Assembly (NCBI GenBank): GCA_017511185.1
Contig: JAFWLF010000004.1
Span: forward strand, 1-53,496
Direction of reading: 5' to 3'
DNA: 53,496 nt
Source of the DNA: RGIG5612 sp017511185
GTDB lineage: Bacteria; Bacillota; Clostridia; Lachnospirales; Lachnospiraceae
The notes beneath the pieces are model-generated. The model was not told the DNA's origin, made no database searches, and saw only the letters and a program-made list of their open reading frames with translations. Of the stretch, positions 35,155-42,516 are shown piece by piece. A program made the translations under genes and the position numbers. The stretch's first letter is position 1; each line of letters begins with the position of its first letter.

Positions 35155-36456
35155 ATGGAAATTTGGAATGAAGCAAAGGAATGTATGAGTCGTGACCAGA
35201 TGACCCAGCTGCAAAGTGCCCGTCTGAAAAAGGTGGTAAGCAATGTTTATCACAATGTGAAGTTCTATCGGCAGAAAATGCAGGAAATGGGATTGGAACC
35301 TGGTGATATTAAAGGGATCGAGGATCTTAATAAACTTCCGTTTACAACGAAAGCAGATCTTCGTGATAATTATCCGTTTGGACTTTTCGCTGTTCCAAAG
35401 ACGGAGATCGTTCGGATTCATGCTTCTTCCGGCACAACTGGTAAACCGACGGTTGTCGGCTATACGCGAAAAGATCTGGATACATGGAGTGAATGTGTGG
35501 CCAGATGTCTGACGATGGCCGGACTTGGCAAGGATGATATTATTCAGGTCGCCTATGGGTATGGATTGTTTACAGGTGGTCTGGGAGCTCATTATGGTGT
35601 TGAAAACCTGGGGGCAACCGTAGTTCCTATGTCGACCGGCAATACAAAGAAACTGATCAATATGATGATTGATTTTGAAGTTACCGGATTGATGTGCACA
35701 CCTTCTTATCTGATGCATATTGCTGAAGTAATCGAAGAAATGGGCGTGAAAGATCAGATCAAACTGAAATCCACGATCAACGGTGCAGAGCCATGGACGG
35801 AAGCAATGAGAATCCAGATTGAAGAGCGTTTGAATATTAAAGCGTTTGATATTTATGGTCTGAGCGAATTAATGGGGCCTGGCGTGGCAAATGACTGTGA
35901 ATTCCATAAAGGCATGCATATTTTTGAGGATTATTTCCTTCCGGAGATCATTGATCCGAATTCTAAGGAAACACTGGCGGATGATGTTACTGGAGAATTG
36001 GTCCTTACAAATCTGAACAAAGAAGGGATGCCTCTTCTAAGATATCGGACCCGGGATCTGACAAGTATTTCACATGATGTGTGTGATTGCGGCAGGACTA
36101 CTGCCAGACTTTCCAGATTTAAAGGAAGAAGCGATGATATGCTGATCATTCGCGGTGTGAATGTATTCCCGTCTCAAATTGAGACAGCACTTCTTTCCCT
36201 GGATGAAACGACACCAAACTATCAGATCATTGTTGACAGAGTCGGTTCTCTGGATAATCTGACCGTTAAAGTAGAAGTGGATGAGAAATTCTTCTCTGAC
36301 GAGATCCGTGAATTAGAGAAGTTGGAAAAGAAGATCGCTTATGCGATCCAGCAAATGATCGGACTTGCAACAAAAGTTAAATTGGTTGAGCCGAGATCGA
36401 TCGAACGCAGCGAAGGAAAGGCAAAACGCGTGATCGATAACCGGAAATTTGAATAA
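35155..36456 (+). CDS. paaK: Phenylacetate--CoA ligase-type AMP-forming ligase
   Basis: A protein of 433 residues from the adenylating enzyme superfamily. The ATP loop is SSGTTGKPTVVGYT near residue 95, the core motif is YGLSELMGPGV, and RYRTRDLTSI is followed by the C-terminal lid with GVNVFPSQIE. It activates aryl acids such as phenylacetate or indoleacetate with CoA. In anaerobes the partner is usually a 2-oxoacid:ferredoxin oxidoreductase (IorAB), which is not in this window. It is followed after 18 bases by an ACT-domain gene, a common PaaK partner. Confidence 0.9.
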   Translation: MEIWNEAKECMSRDQMTQLQSARLKKVVSNVYHNVKFYRQKMQEMGLEPGDIKGIEDLNKLPFTTKADLRDNYPFGLFAVPKTEIVRIHASSGTTGKPTVVGYTRKDLDTWSECVARCLTMAGLGKDDIIQVAYGYGLFTGGLGAHYGVENLGATVVPMSTGNTKKLINMMIDFEVTGLMCTPSYLMHIAEVIEEMGVKDQIKLKSTINGAEPWTEAMRIQIEERLNIKAFDIYGLSELMGPGVANDCEFHKGMHIFEDYFLPEIIDPNSKETLADDVTGELVLTNLNKEGMPLLRYRTRDLTSISHDVCDCGRTTARLSRFKGRSDDMLIIRGVNVFPSQIETALLSLDETTPNYQIIVDRVGSLDNLTVKVEVDEKFFSDEIRELEKLEKKIAYAIQQMIGLATKVKLVEPRSIERSEGKAKRVIDNRKFE

Positions 36457-36474
36457 AAGAAGGAGGGCAGATTC

Positions 36475-36879
36475 ATGGCATTGAAACAGTTATCTGTTTT
36501 TCTGGAAAACAGAGAAGGCAGACTGGAAGATCTTTTTCAGGTTTTTGAAGCAAATAATATTGAGATCCAATCATTTTCTCTTGCTGAGAGCAGTGAATAT
36601 GGAATCCTGCGATTGATAGTTTCTAATCCGGAAATTGCGAAGGAAGAATTACGAGCAGTTGATTTTTCTGCGTCCCTGACAGATGTGGTTGCGGTTCGCC
36701 TTCCGGGTGGTTTTGACAGCTTAAAAAGTGTGACGGATGCCGTAACAAGCGAGTATAATATTGAATATATGTATGTCCTTTCTACAGAAAAAGACAAGCA
36801 GGCAATTGTTTTTAAGATCAAAAATGTAGAAGAAGTAGAAAAGAGTCTGGAAGAAAAAGGGTTTACATTAATCCATTGA
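36475..36879 (+). CDS. ACT-domain amino acid-binding protein
   Basis: A protein of 134 residues made of two ACT modules (about 1-65 and 70-134). The first begins LKQLSVFLENREGRLEDLF, the classic ACT start. Such small proteins stand next to paaK genes in anaerobes and probably sense an aromatic or branched amino acid; the ligand is unknown. It has GGAGGG upstream. Its stop overlaps the TTG start of the next gene (TTGA). Confidence 0.88.
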   Translation: MALKQLSVFLENREGRLEDLFQVFEANNIEIQSFSLAESSEYGILRLIVSNPEIAKEELRAVDFSASLTDVVAVRLPGGFDSLKSVTDAVTSEYNIEYMYVLSTEKDKQAIVFKIKNVEEVEKSLEEKGFTLIH

Positions 36880-37832
36880 GAGCTTGGCAACGGTTATTTA
36901 TTATCTTATTTTTATGCTTTATCCTCCTGTTTTGCAGCGGGGCTGCTTTTCATCCAAAGGAGATAAAGCGGGACTCGGAGACTGTAACTGAGACGGAAAC
37001 CAAAGCAGAAGATAGTACGAAAGAAAAAGAACCGGAACCGGATGTCATTTACGATAGTTTCGGAGAGATCATAAAGAGAAAATTTAACGGAATCTGGTAT
37101 ATCTGGGATGATGACTTCGGTTATCGTCAAGAAGTCCGGCTTGCACAAGAACGGAAAGTCGATAAAGATAGTGTTAAGGAAGAAAAGGCACTGATTAAAA
37201 TGGAATGTGTCTACCAGGAACCGGAACTCCCGACCGGATGTGAGATCACTGCCTCCTATATGATCTTAAAATACCATCATTTTCCAATTTCAAAAGTTCG
37301 ATTTGGAAATAAGTATTTTGAGGTGAAGGAAAAAAAGACAGACTACCGTTATTCTTTTGTGGGTGATCCTTATTCGGAATATGGCCTGGGCTGCTACGCA
37401 CCGGCTGTTGTCCTTGCTTTAAACCGGTATTTTGCAATATGTGAATCAGATCTTCTTGCTTTTAACTATACCGGTTACAGTTTTGAGACGCTGTTGAACG
37501 CAGTAGGCAAAGGATATCCGGTCATTATCTGGGGCTCCCAGTATATGAAAGAACCTTTCTGGGGTTCCACATTTAAACTGGGAGAAGATACCCTGACGTG
37601 GATCAGTCAGGAACACTGCATGGTGTTGATCGGCTATGATCTGGGTAAAAAGACTGCGTTTGTCAATGATCCGCTGGCGGGACCCGTGGAGTACGATCTG
37701 GATCTGGTCAAAAAAAGATATATACAGCTTGGCTCACAGGCGATTATTGTCAGGGATCGATCAGAATATTATGACAGGAGGAATAAACCTTTTGCATTTC
37801 GGTATGATCCGAATATGCCAAAACAGGAATAA
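36876..37832 (+). CDS. Exported C39-like cysteine peptidase
   Basis: A protein of 318 residues with an N-terminal signal/anchor helix (7-22) and a Glu/Lys-rich linker, then a papain-like C39_2 domain. The catalytic Cys is C122 in LPTGCEITA, the His is H247 in EHCMVLIGYD, and the Asn/Asp follows in VNDPLAG. The Cys at 20 does not fit a good lipobox. The substrate is unknown; bacterial relatives act at the cell surface. The start is TTG in a four-base overlap with the ACT gene, and no ATG fits the signal peptide. It ends nine bases before ssrA. Confidence 0.83.
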   Translation: MRAWQRLFIILFLCFILLFCSGAAFHPKEIKRDSETVTETETKAEDSTKEKEPEPDVIYDSFGEIIKRKFNGIWYIWDDDFGYRQEVRLAQERKVDKDSVKEEKALIKMECVYQEPELPTGCEITASYMILKYHHFPISKVRFGNKYFEVKEKKTDYRYSFVGDPYSEYGLGCYAPAVVLALNRYFAICESDLLAFNYTGYSFETLLNAVGKGYPVIIWGSQYMKEPFWGSTFKLGEDTLTWISQEHCMVLIGYDLGKKTAFVNDPLAGPVEYDLDLVKKRYIQLGSQAIIVRDRSEYYDRRNKPFAFRYDPNMPKQE

Positions 37833-37840
37833 TTGAATAC

Positions 37841-38187
37841 GGGGCTGTAAAGGTTTCGACGGGGTTTTTGAAATAGAGTAAGCCACTGGTAGCGGGTAAC
37901 TACCTAAAAAGATCCAATTAAAAATAAACGCTAAAAACAATAATTTAGCTTTAGCTGCCTAAGTTGCAGCTCGTCGGCCGGCAGAGGCCCGCTGCTGCCG
38001 CACCGGCGTCATCATTGCGGGGAACTCTGTACCCTAAGCTTTGCAGGCACAGAACATTGATGAAGCTACTCTGAACGGAAGTCTGTCATTGGGGATCCGG
38101 GCAGGGGAAATAAAATTTCAATGACTATAGTGGAAGAAAGCTTTACGGATGAGGTTTCGGACGGGGGTTCGATTCCCCCCAGCTCCA
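37841..38187 (+). ncRNA. ssrA: Transfer-messenger RNA (tmRNA)
   Basis: A one-piece tmRNA of 347 bases. The 5' end GGGGCTG pairs with the 3' CAGCTCC to form the acceptor stem (one G-U pair), followed by discriminator A; CCA is not encoded. The T-arm GGGGGTTCGATTCCCCC and 5' GTTTCGAC are typical. The tag frame begins with GCT at 37930 and reads AKNNNLALAA then TAA (37930-37962), giving the degron end LALAA. SmpB, its partner, is encoded upstream, and AlaRS charges it. Confidence 0.97.
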
Positions 38188-38223
38188 TAAACAAGCAGAC
38201 GGGTTTTCCCGTCTGTTTGTTTA
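38188..38223 (+). terminator. ssrA terminator
   Basis: AAACAAGCAGACGGG pairs with CCCGTCTGTTTGTTT (one G-U pair) around a T4 loop, ending in TTTGTTTA. Confidence 0.85.
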
Positions 38224-38227
38224 TGCA

Positions 38228-38360
38228 GGAGTCTGGGGGGAATCGAACAAGGAGGGAGCGAGGACCGGAGGGACTCGCGGAAGGAGAAGGTCCGGTGGAC
38301 CTTCGACGCCGACGTGGCCTGAAAGGCGGCTAAGCCGCCGGTGGGATTCCCCCCAGCTCC
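38228..38360 (+). repeat. Structured element derived from the tmRNA 3' end
   Basis: CTGGGGGGAATC (38233-38244) pairs perfectly with GATTCCCCCCAG (38345-38356), extended by GGAG/CTCC after a bulge. Inside lie three smaller hairpins: GCGAG/CTCGC (38258-38278), AAGGTCC/GGACCTT (38287-38303) and GGCGGC/GCCGCC (38325-38339). The right arm plus two bases (38345-38362) is an exact 18-bp copy of the tmRNA 3' end (38171-38188); the left arm is a 16-bp inverted copy of its T-arm. No credible protein is encoded. It could be an integration scar or a folded RNA/repeat family. Confidence 0.7.
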
Positions 38361-38364
38361 ATGA

Positions 38365-38399
38365 AAGACAAGGAGATCCTAACAGGATCTCCTTGTCTT
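38365..38399 (+). repeat. 16-bp perfect hairpin
   Basis: AAGACAAGGAGATCCT pairs perfectly with AGGATCTCCTTGTCTT over a three-base loop (AAC). No T run follows; instead comes the palindrome CTTCATATGAAG (38397-38408). Confidence 0.75.
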
Positions 38400-38407
38400 C
38401 ATATGAA

Positions 38408-38435
38408 GGAATCGAACAAGGAGGCTCAGCTCCAT
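38408..38435 (+). repeat. Second, short copy of the ssrA-linked repeat
   Basis: GGAATCGAACAAGGAGG (38408-38424) repeats 38239-38255 exactly, and CAGCTCCAT (38427-38435) is a third copy of the tmRNA end after those at 38180 and 38354. It looks like a collapsed copy of the larger element. Beyond it, 38436-38492 shows only a GATAAT box (38476-38481). Confidence 0.65.
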
Positions 38436-38492
38436 TTTCAATATTGTGCGAAGAATAAAGGCGTGTTATTCTACTGATAATTTGATATCGCT

Positions 38493-39977
38493 ATGAAAGA
38501 ATATATTTGTTTAGCCATGAATGAAAACAATTCTAAAACAACAATCGAATACGCAGATATTGTGATCATCGGAGCAGGTATTCTTGGCTGTTTTGCAGCA
38601 AGGGCTTTTTCTGCATATGATCTGAAAACCATAGTATTGGAAAAGCGGGAAGATGTCTGTACGATGATCAGCAAAGCGAATACCGGCATTGTCTATGCCG
38701 GATATGATATGCATCCGGGCTCCTTGAAAGCAGAGCTGACCGTAAAATCAAACAGCGAATTTGAGGACCTGTGCAAGGAACTTGGTGTACCATTCTATCG
38801 CTGCGGCTCCCTTATGATTTCTTATGGCCCAAAGGGAGATCGTTCACTGGAAAAGAAACTGGAACATGGCAGACAAAACGGTGTTCCAAACCTAAGGCTG
38901 ATCAGCGGGGAAGAAGCTCAACAGGTGGAGCCAAACCTGAAAAAGGGCATCACTAAGGCGCTATATGCGGAAACAACAGGTGTCGTCAATCCATGGGAAT
39001 TAGGAATCGCCGCTTTTGAGAATGCCAGAGCAAATGGCGTTTCTTTCCGATTTATGGAAGAAGTGAAATCATGTGAGTCATCCGACAAAGGGATCATATT
39101 GAAAACGTCTTTCAGCAGTGGCCAGGATAATACCGAACAAACCTATATTGCCAGGTACGTGATCAATTGTGCCGGGTCAGAAGCCCCAGCTGTACGAGAA
39201 TTAATGTTTCCAAAAACGATTGGTATTCATCATACCAGAGCAAATTATCTGGTATATGAACAGGGAAAAGAGCGTACCGTTTCCCGTGTCATATTTTATG
39301 AACCGGAACAAAAAGATAAAGCACTGACATTAGCACCTACACTTGATCGTCATCTGATCATTGGGGCAACAGAGTCAGATTCTGATGATCAGCCAACGTA
39401 TGCAACAGATCGGGAAGATTTGGAACGATTGCTTTCTTTTACCAGAGATATTCTTCCTGATATGGATGCATCCACTTTATTAAATCAGTTTGGTTCTGCA
39501 AGACCAAATCCATATTTGTATGATGATCCAACTGCGCACCTTTCAGATTTCAACATTGCAGAAGATGACAGAATGATCAGTCTGATCGGAATTAAAACAC
39601 CTGGGATCACCTGTGCCTATGAATTAGGCAAAGTAGTTGCCCAAAAAGCACTGGAACAGATCGGAGCAGTAAAAGAAAATTCCAACTATGATCCGATCCG
39701 CATTCCACCGGAACCATTTTCTGTCCTTCGGTATAATAGTGCAGTCGACGGGCCGATCATTTGTGCCTGCAATCTGGTCACAGAGAGGATGATCCGTGAT
39801 GCTGTTAAAAGAGGTGCTACGACAATTAATGGAATCCGTCGTCGTACGAGTGCCGGAATGGGCAGGTGCCAGGGCGCTGAATGTGAAGAGGCAGTATTAA
39901 AGATCCTTGCTGATGAATTAGGAATAACCGTACAGGAAGTTACGAAAGACGGAAAAGGGAGCAGCATTATCATATGA
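38493..39977 (+). CDS. GlpA-like FAD-dependent oxidoreductase with BFD-type domain
   Basis: A protein of 494 residues. An N-terminal FAD site (IIGAGILGCFAARAF, near residue 27) and a DAO-type core with SKANTGIVYAGYD resemble glycerol-3-phosphate and 2-hydroxyacid dehydrogenases. A C-terminal BFD-like region follows, with a four-Cys set, CAC at about 425 and CQGAEC at about 462, likely holding a 2Fe-2S centre. The substrate is unknown; glycerol 3-phosphate is one option. No ribosome site stands before either ATG (38493 or 38517). It overlaps the next transporter by four bases. Confidence 0.82.
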   Translation: MKEYICLAMNENNSKTTIEYADIVIIGAGILGCFAARAFSAYDLKTIVLEKREDVCTMISKANTGIVYAGYDMHPGSLKAELTVKSNSEFEDLCKELGVPFYRCGSLMISYGPKGDRSLEKKLEHGRQNGVPNLRLISGEEAQQVEPNLKKGITKALYAETTGVVNPWELGIAAFENARANGVSFRFMEEVKSCESSDKGIILKTSFSSGQDNTEQTYIARYVINCAGSEAPAVRELMFPKTIGIHHTRANYLVYEQGKERTVSRVIFYEPEQKDKALTLAPTLDRHLIIGATESDSDDQPTYATDREDLERLLSFTRDILPDMDASTLLNQFGSARPNPYLYDDPTAHLSDFNIAEDDRMISLIGIKTPGITCAYELGKVVAQKALEQIGAVKENSNYDPIRIPPEPFSVLRYNSAVDGPIICACNLVTERMIRDAVKRGATTINGIRRRTSAGMGRCQGAECEEAVLKILADELGITVQEVTKDGKGSSIII

Positions 39978-40876
39978 AACAGACAAAACCCGTCTTAGCT
40001 GTCATTGCCGCAGGTGTCCTGTGGGGTATCATTAGTATATTTGTAAAAAAACTGTCTTCTTCAGCTATTGATCCGCTGCAGATCTCATTGATTCGTATGC
40101 TGATCGCTGCAGTCTGCTTTTCTTTATTCGTTCTGATCAAAGACCGTTCCAAATTTAAAATCAAATGGAAAGATCTTTGGATGTTTGCCTGCACAGGCAT
40201 AGTAAGTATTGTACTGTTTAATACCTGCTATTTTTATACAACCATTCATTCACAGGCCAGCATTGCTGTAGTTCTGCTTTATACATCTCCGGTCTTTGTA
40301 ATGATCTTTTCTGCAATATTTTTTAAGGAAAAAATAACTTTAAAAAAGATCATCGCTTTGATCCTTACTATCTGCGGATGCGTTCTGGTGGCAGGGGTGA
40401 TTGGCGGGAATGTAACGATCGCACCTCTTGTATTTCTGACAGGTATCGCCTCCGGCCTGTTTTATGCTTTGTATTCGATCTTTGGAGAGATAGCACTGAG
40501 AAAGTATGACACAATGACGGTAACGGTATGGACATTTATATTTGGCCTTATAGGCTCCCTGCCTTTGGGCAAACCAGCAGCGACGTTCCGTGCTCTGTCA
40601 AGCGAACCGATCCTGATCCTGTATGCATTTGGAATTGGGATCTTATCCACTGTTCTTCCATATTTCCTTTACACCTGGGGCCTGGGAAGAATGGAAACAT
40701 CCAAAGCAGCAATCCTGGTTGCCGTGGAACCATTAGTTGGCTGTGTGATTGGCATGACATTATTCCATGAGCCTCATAATATTCAGAAAATTCTTGGTAT
40801 TGTCCTGATTCTGGCTTCTATCATTTTACTGAATCTAAAACTGAAAAAGAGTTCGTATTTTATTAATACAAAGTGA
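39974..40876 (+). CDS. EamA/DMT-family transporter
   Basis: A protein of 300 residues with ten hydrophobic segments in two homologous halves. The first half contains FYTTIHSQASIAVVLLYTSPVF and the second contains GRMETSKAAILVAVEPLVG, both typical EamA segments around conserved Pro/Glu. The substrate is unknown. It is coupled to the flavoprotein gene by an ATGA overlap, which suggests a metabolite shared between them. Confidence 0.85.
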   Translation: MKQTKPVLAVIAAGVLWGIISIFVKKLSSSAIDPLQISLIRMLIAAVCFSLFVLIKDRSKFKIKWKDLWMFACTGIVSIVLFNTCYFYTTIHSQASIAVVLLYTSPVFVMIFSAIFFKEKITLKKIIALILTICGCVLVAGVIGGNVTIAPLVFLTGIASGLFYALYSIFGEIALRKYDTMTVTVWTFIFGLIGSLPLGKPAATFRALSSEPILILYAFGIGILSTVLPYFLYTWGLGRMETSKAAILVAVEPLVGCVIGMTLFHEPHNIQKILGIVLILASIILLNLKLKKSSYFINTK

Positions 40877-40885
40877 TATTGGAAG

Positions 40886-40914
40886 TTGCAGATGCCCTCC
40901 TTTTGTGATATCAT
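40886..40914 (+). promoter_or_regulatory. Promoter of the TPP-thiT unit
   Basis: -35 TTGCAG (40886-40891), 17 bases, -10 TATCAT (40909-40914). The predicted start falls near 40921, at the 5' edge of the riboswitch. Confidence 0.55.
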
Positions 40915-40919
40915 AATCA

Positions 40920-41003
40920 GCGAGCTAGGGGAGCCGTAAGGCTGAGATTTCACCAGAAGAACCCTTATTACTTGATTCGGTTAATACCGACGTAAGGAAG
41001 CTT
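40920..41003 (+). promoter_or_regulatory. TPP riboswitch (THI element)
   Basis: The conserved aptamer parts are in order: CTAGGGGAGCC, then GGCTGAGA (40940-40947), the ACCC stretch at 40961, then CTTGATTCGGTTAATACCGACGTAAGGAAG-type sequence, of which TAATACCGACGTAAGGAAG is the signature. The following expression platform (41004-41045) has CCCCCT at 41021-41026 facing AGGAGG at 41032-41037, the thiT ribosome site, and a T8 run just before the ATG. Thiamine diphosphate is expected to lower thiT expression. Confidence 0.93.
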
Positions 41004-41045
41004 ACCTTTTTTCAAGTAATCCCCCTGCGAAAGGAGGTTTTTTTT

Positions 41046-41708
41046 ATGTCATTTTTTATCAAAGAAGTAGATGGAGATCTGGTTCTCCAAACAGGCGGCT
41101 ATATTGCAGCTGCTGTCATTTTAGCAGTCCTGGTCCTGATCGCCGGGCTTTTGCTTTCCAAACGTGGAGAGCGGAAAAAGATGAGTGCAAAACAACTGGC
41201 GTTTTGTGCCGTTGCGTTGGCTTTGGCGATGGTCACATCTATGATCAAGCTATTCCGTTTTCCATTTGGCGGTTCAATAACCCTTTTTAGTATGCTGTTT
41301 ATCTGTCTGATCGGTTACTTTTACGGACCTGGAACCGGTATTCTGACTGCAGTCGCATATGGTGTTCTGCAGTTTATCCTGGGACCATACATTTATACAC
41401 CGATCCAGGTGGTTGTGGATTATCCATTAGCGTTTGGTGCTCTTGGCCTTGCAGGATTTTTCTGGAAGAGCAAAAATGGTCTTTTAAAGGGCTATATCAT
41501 CGGCGTCGTAGGACGATGGGTCTTTTCGGTGATATCCGGGTGGGTCTTTTTTGGTGAGTACGCCTGGGATGGCTGGGCAGCCCTTCCATATTCCCTTTGC
41601 TATAATGGAGCCTATATTTTTGCAGAAGCGATCATTACGATCATTTTGATCAGTATTCCGCCGGTAAAAAAGGCAATCAACTATGTGAAAAACATGGCGC
41701 TCGCATGA
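41046..41708 (+). CDS. thiT: ECF thiamine transporter substrate subunit ThiT
   Basis: A membrane protein of 220 residues that binds thiamine for an energy-coupling factor transporter. After an extra N-terminal helix (15-38), the ThiT core has six helices with the conserved LAMVTSMIKLFRFPFGGSIT and YGVLQFILGPYIYTPIQVVVDY and an aromatic-rich thiamine-site segment around W178. The ECF ATPases are elsewhere. Control by the TPP riboswitch supports the assignment. The last codons form the terminator stem. Confidence 0.93.
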   Translation: MSFFIKEVDGDLVLQTGGYIAAAVILAVLVLIAGLLLSKRGERKKMSAKQLAFCAVALALAMVTSMIKLFRFPFGGSITLFSMLFICLIGYFYGPGTGILTAVAYGVLQFILGPYIYTPIQVVVDYPLAFGALGLAGFFWKSKNGLLKGYIIGVVGRWVFSVISGWVFFGEYAWDGWAALPYSLCYNGAYIFAEAIITIILISIPPVKKAINYVKNMALA

Positions 41709-41725
41709 GCGCCATTTTCTTTTAT
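41694..41725 (+). terminator. thiT terminator overlapping its stop codon
   Basis: ATGGCGCTC and GAGCGCCAT form a perfect 9-bp stem around GCAT, followed by TTTCTTTTAT. The thiT stop (41706-41708) lies in the loop and right arm, so coding sequence doubles as terminator. Confidence 0.8.
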
Positions 41726-41748
41726 CAGTAGGATTCAACATCGTTTTA

Positions 41749-41757
41749 TGTTAAAAT
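41749..41757 (+). promoter_or_regulatory. rluF: Extended -10 promoter for rluF
   Basis: TG-T-TAAAAT with six bases to the ATG, so the predicted +1 is the A of the start codon. No ribosome site lies between. Confidence 0.62.
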
Positions 41758-41763
41758 ATCAAC

Positions 41764-42516
41764 ATGGAAAAATTATCAAAAGACCTGGTCAGATCCGATA
41801 ATGAAACTGAGTCTGTACGTTTAAATAAATATATGAGCGATGCAGGCTTTTGTTCCAGAAGAGAAGCTGACCGCCTCATTGAAAATGGAAAAGTTTTGAT
41901 AGATGGAGTTCCTGCTCAACTCGGTCAGAAAGTACTTCCCGGACAGACAGTTTCCGTTGAAGGTAATATTCTGAAACCAACAGACAAGCTGATCCTTCTT
42001 GCGTATCATAAACCTATTGGTATTGAATGCACGACAGATTTAAAGAATCCACATAACATCATTGATTATATTAACTACCCGGAACGGATCTATCCAATCG
42101 GACGTCTGGATAAGAACTCCACCGGGTTGATCCTTTTGACAAATACCGGAGAGATCGTGAACCGGATCTTAAAAGCATCTAATTATCATGAAAAAGAATA
42201 TCTTGTGTCTGTAAATAAAGAAATCGATGAATCCTTTCTGGTAAAAATGCGTTCCGGTGTCCATATATTTCTGGAAGATGGGAAAAAAGAAGTTGTGACC
42301 AGAAAATGCGAGGTCAAACGCATCGGCAAAAAAGAGTTTTCGATTATCCTGACGCAGGGGTTAAATCGGCAGATCCGCCGTATGTGTGAAGAGTTGGGAT
42401 ATAAAGTCACTTCCCTGAAACGGATCCGGATCATGAACATCCATCTGGGTGGATTAAAAGAAGGAAAATATCGGCAGCTGTCGGAAGAAGAAATAAAGGA
42501 ATTGGTAAAAGAATGA
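41764..42516 (+). CDS. rluF: 23S rRNA pseudouridine synthase, RluF-like
   Basis: A protein of 250 residues. It has an N-terminal S4 domain (about 18-65, RLNKYMSDAGFCSRREADRLI) and the RsuA-type catalytic domain with the catalytic Asp D116 in GRLDKNSTGLILLTN and the end LNRQIRRMCEELGYKV. The motif pattern HKPIGIECTTD fits the RluF branch (23S U2604) better than RluB/RsuA. It overlaps ligA by four bases. The predicted mRNA is leaderless. Confidence 0.88.
   Translation: MEKLSKDLVRSDNETESVRLNKYMSDAGFCSRREADRLIENGKVLIDGVPAQLGQKVLPGQTVSVEGNILKPTDKLILLAYHKPIGIECTTDLKNPHNIIDYINYPERIYPIGRLDKNSTGLILLTNTGEIVNRILKASNYHEKEYLVSVNKEIDESFLVKMRSGVHIFLEDGKKEVVTRKCEVKRIGKKEFSIILTQGLNRQIRRMCEELGYKVTSLKRIRIMNIHLGGLKEGKYRQLSEEEIKELVKE

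Noticed and set aside
38121..38333. Open frame of 70 codons covering the end of ssrA and the repeat element
   Set aside because: It begins inside tmRNA, has no ribosome site and reads Arg/Gly-rich low-complexity sequence across hairpins; it is not a gene.
37841..38440. A second tmRNA or tRNA after ssrA
   Set aside because: The downstream copies contain only the T-arm and acceptor 3' strand; no 5' acceptor partner, D-region or tag frame exists.
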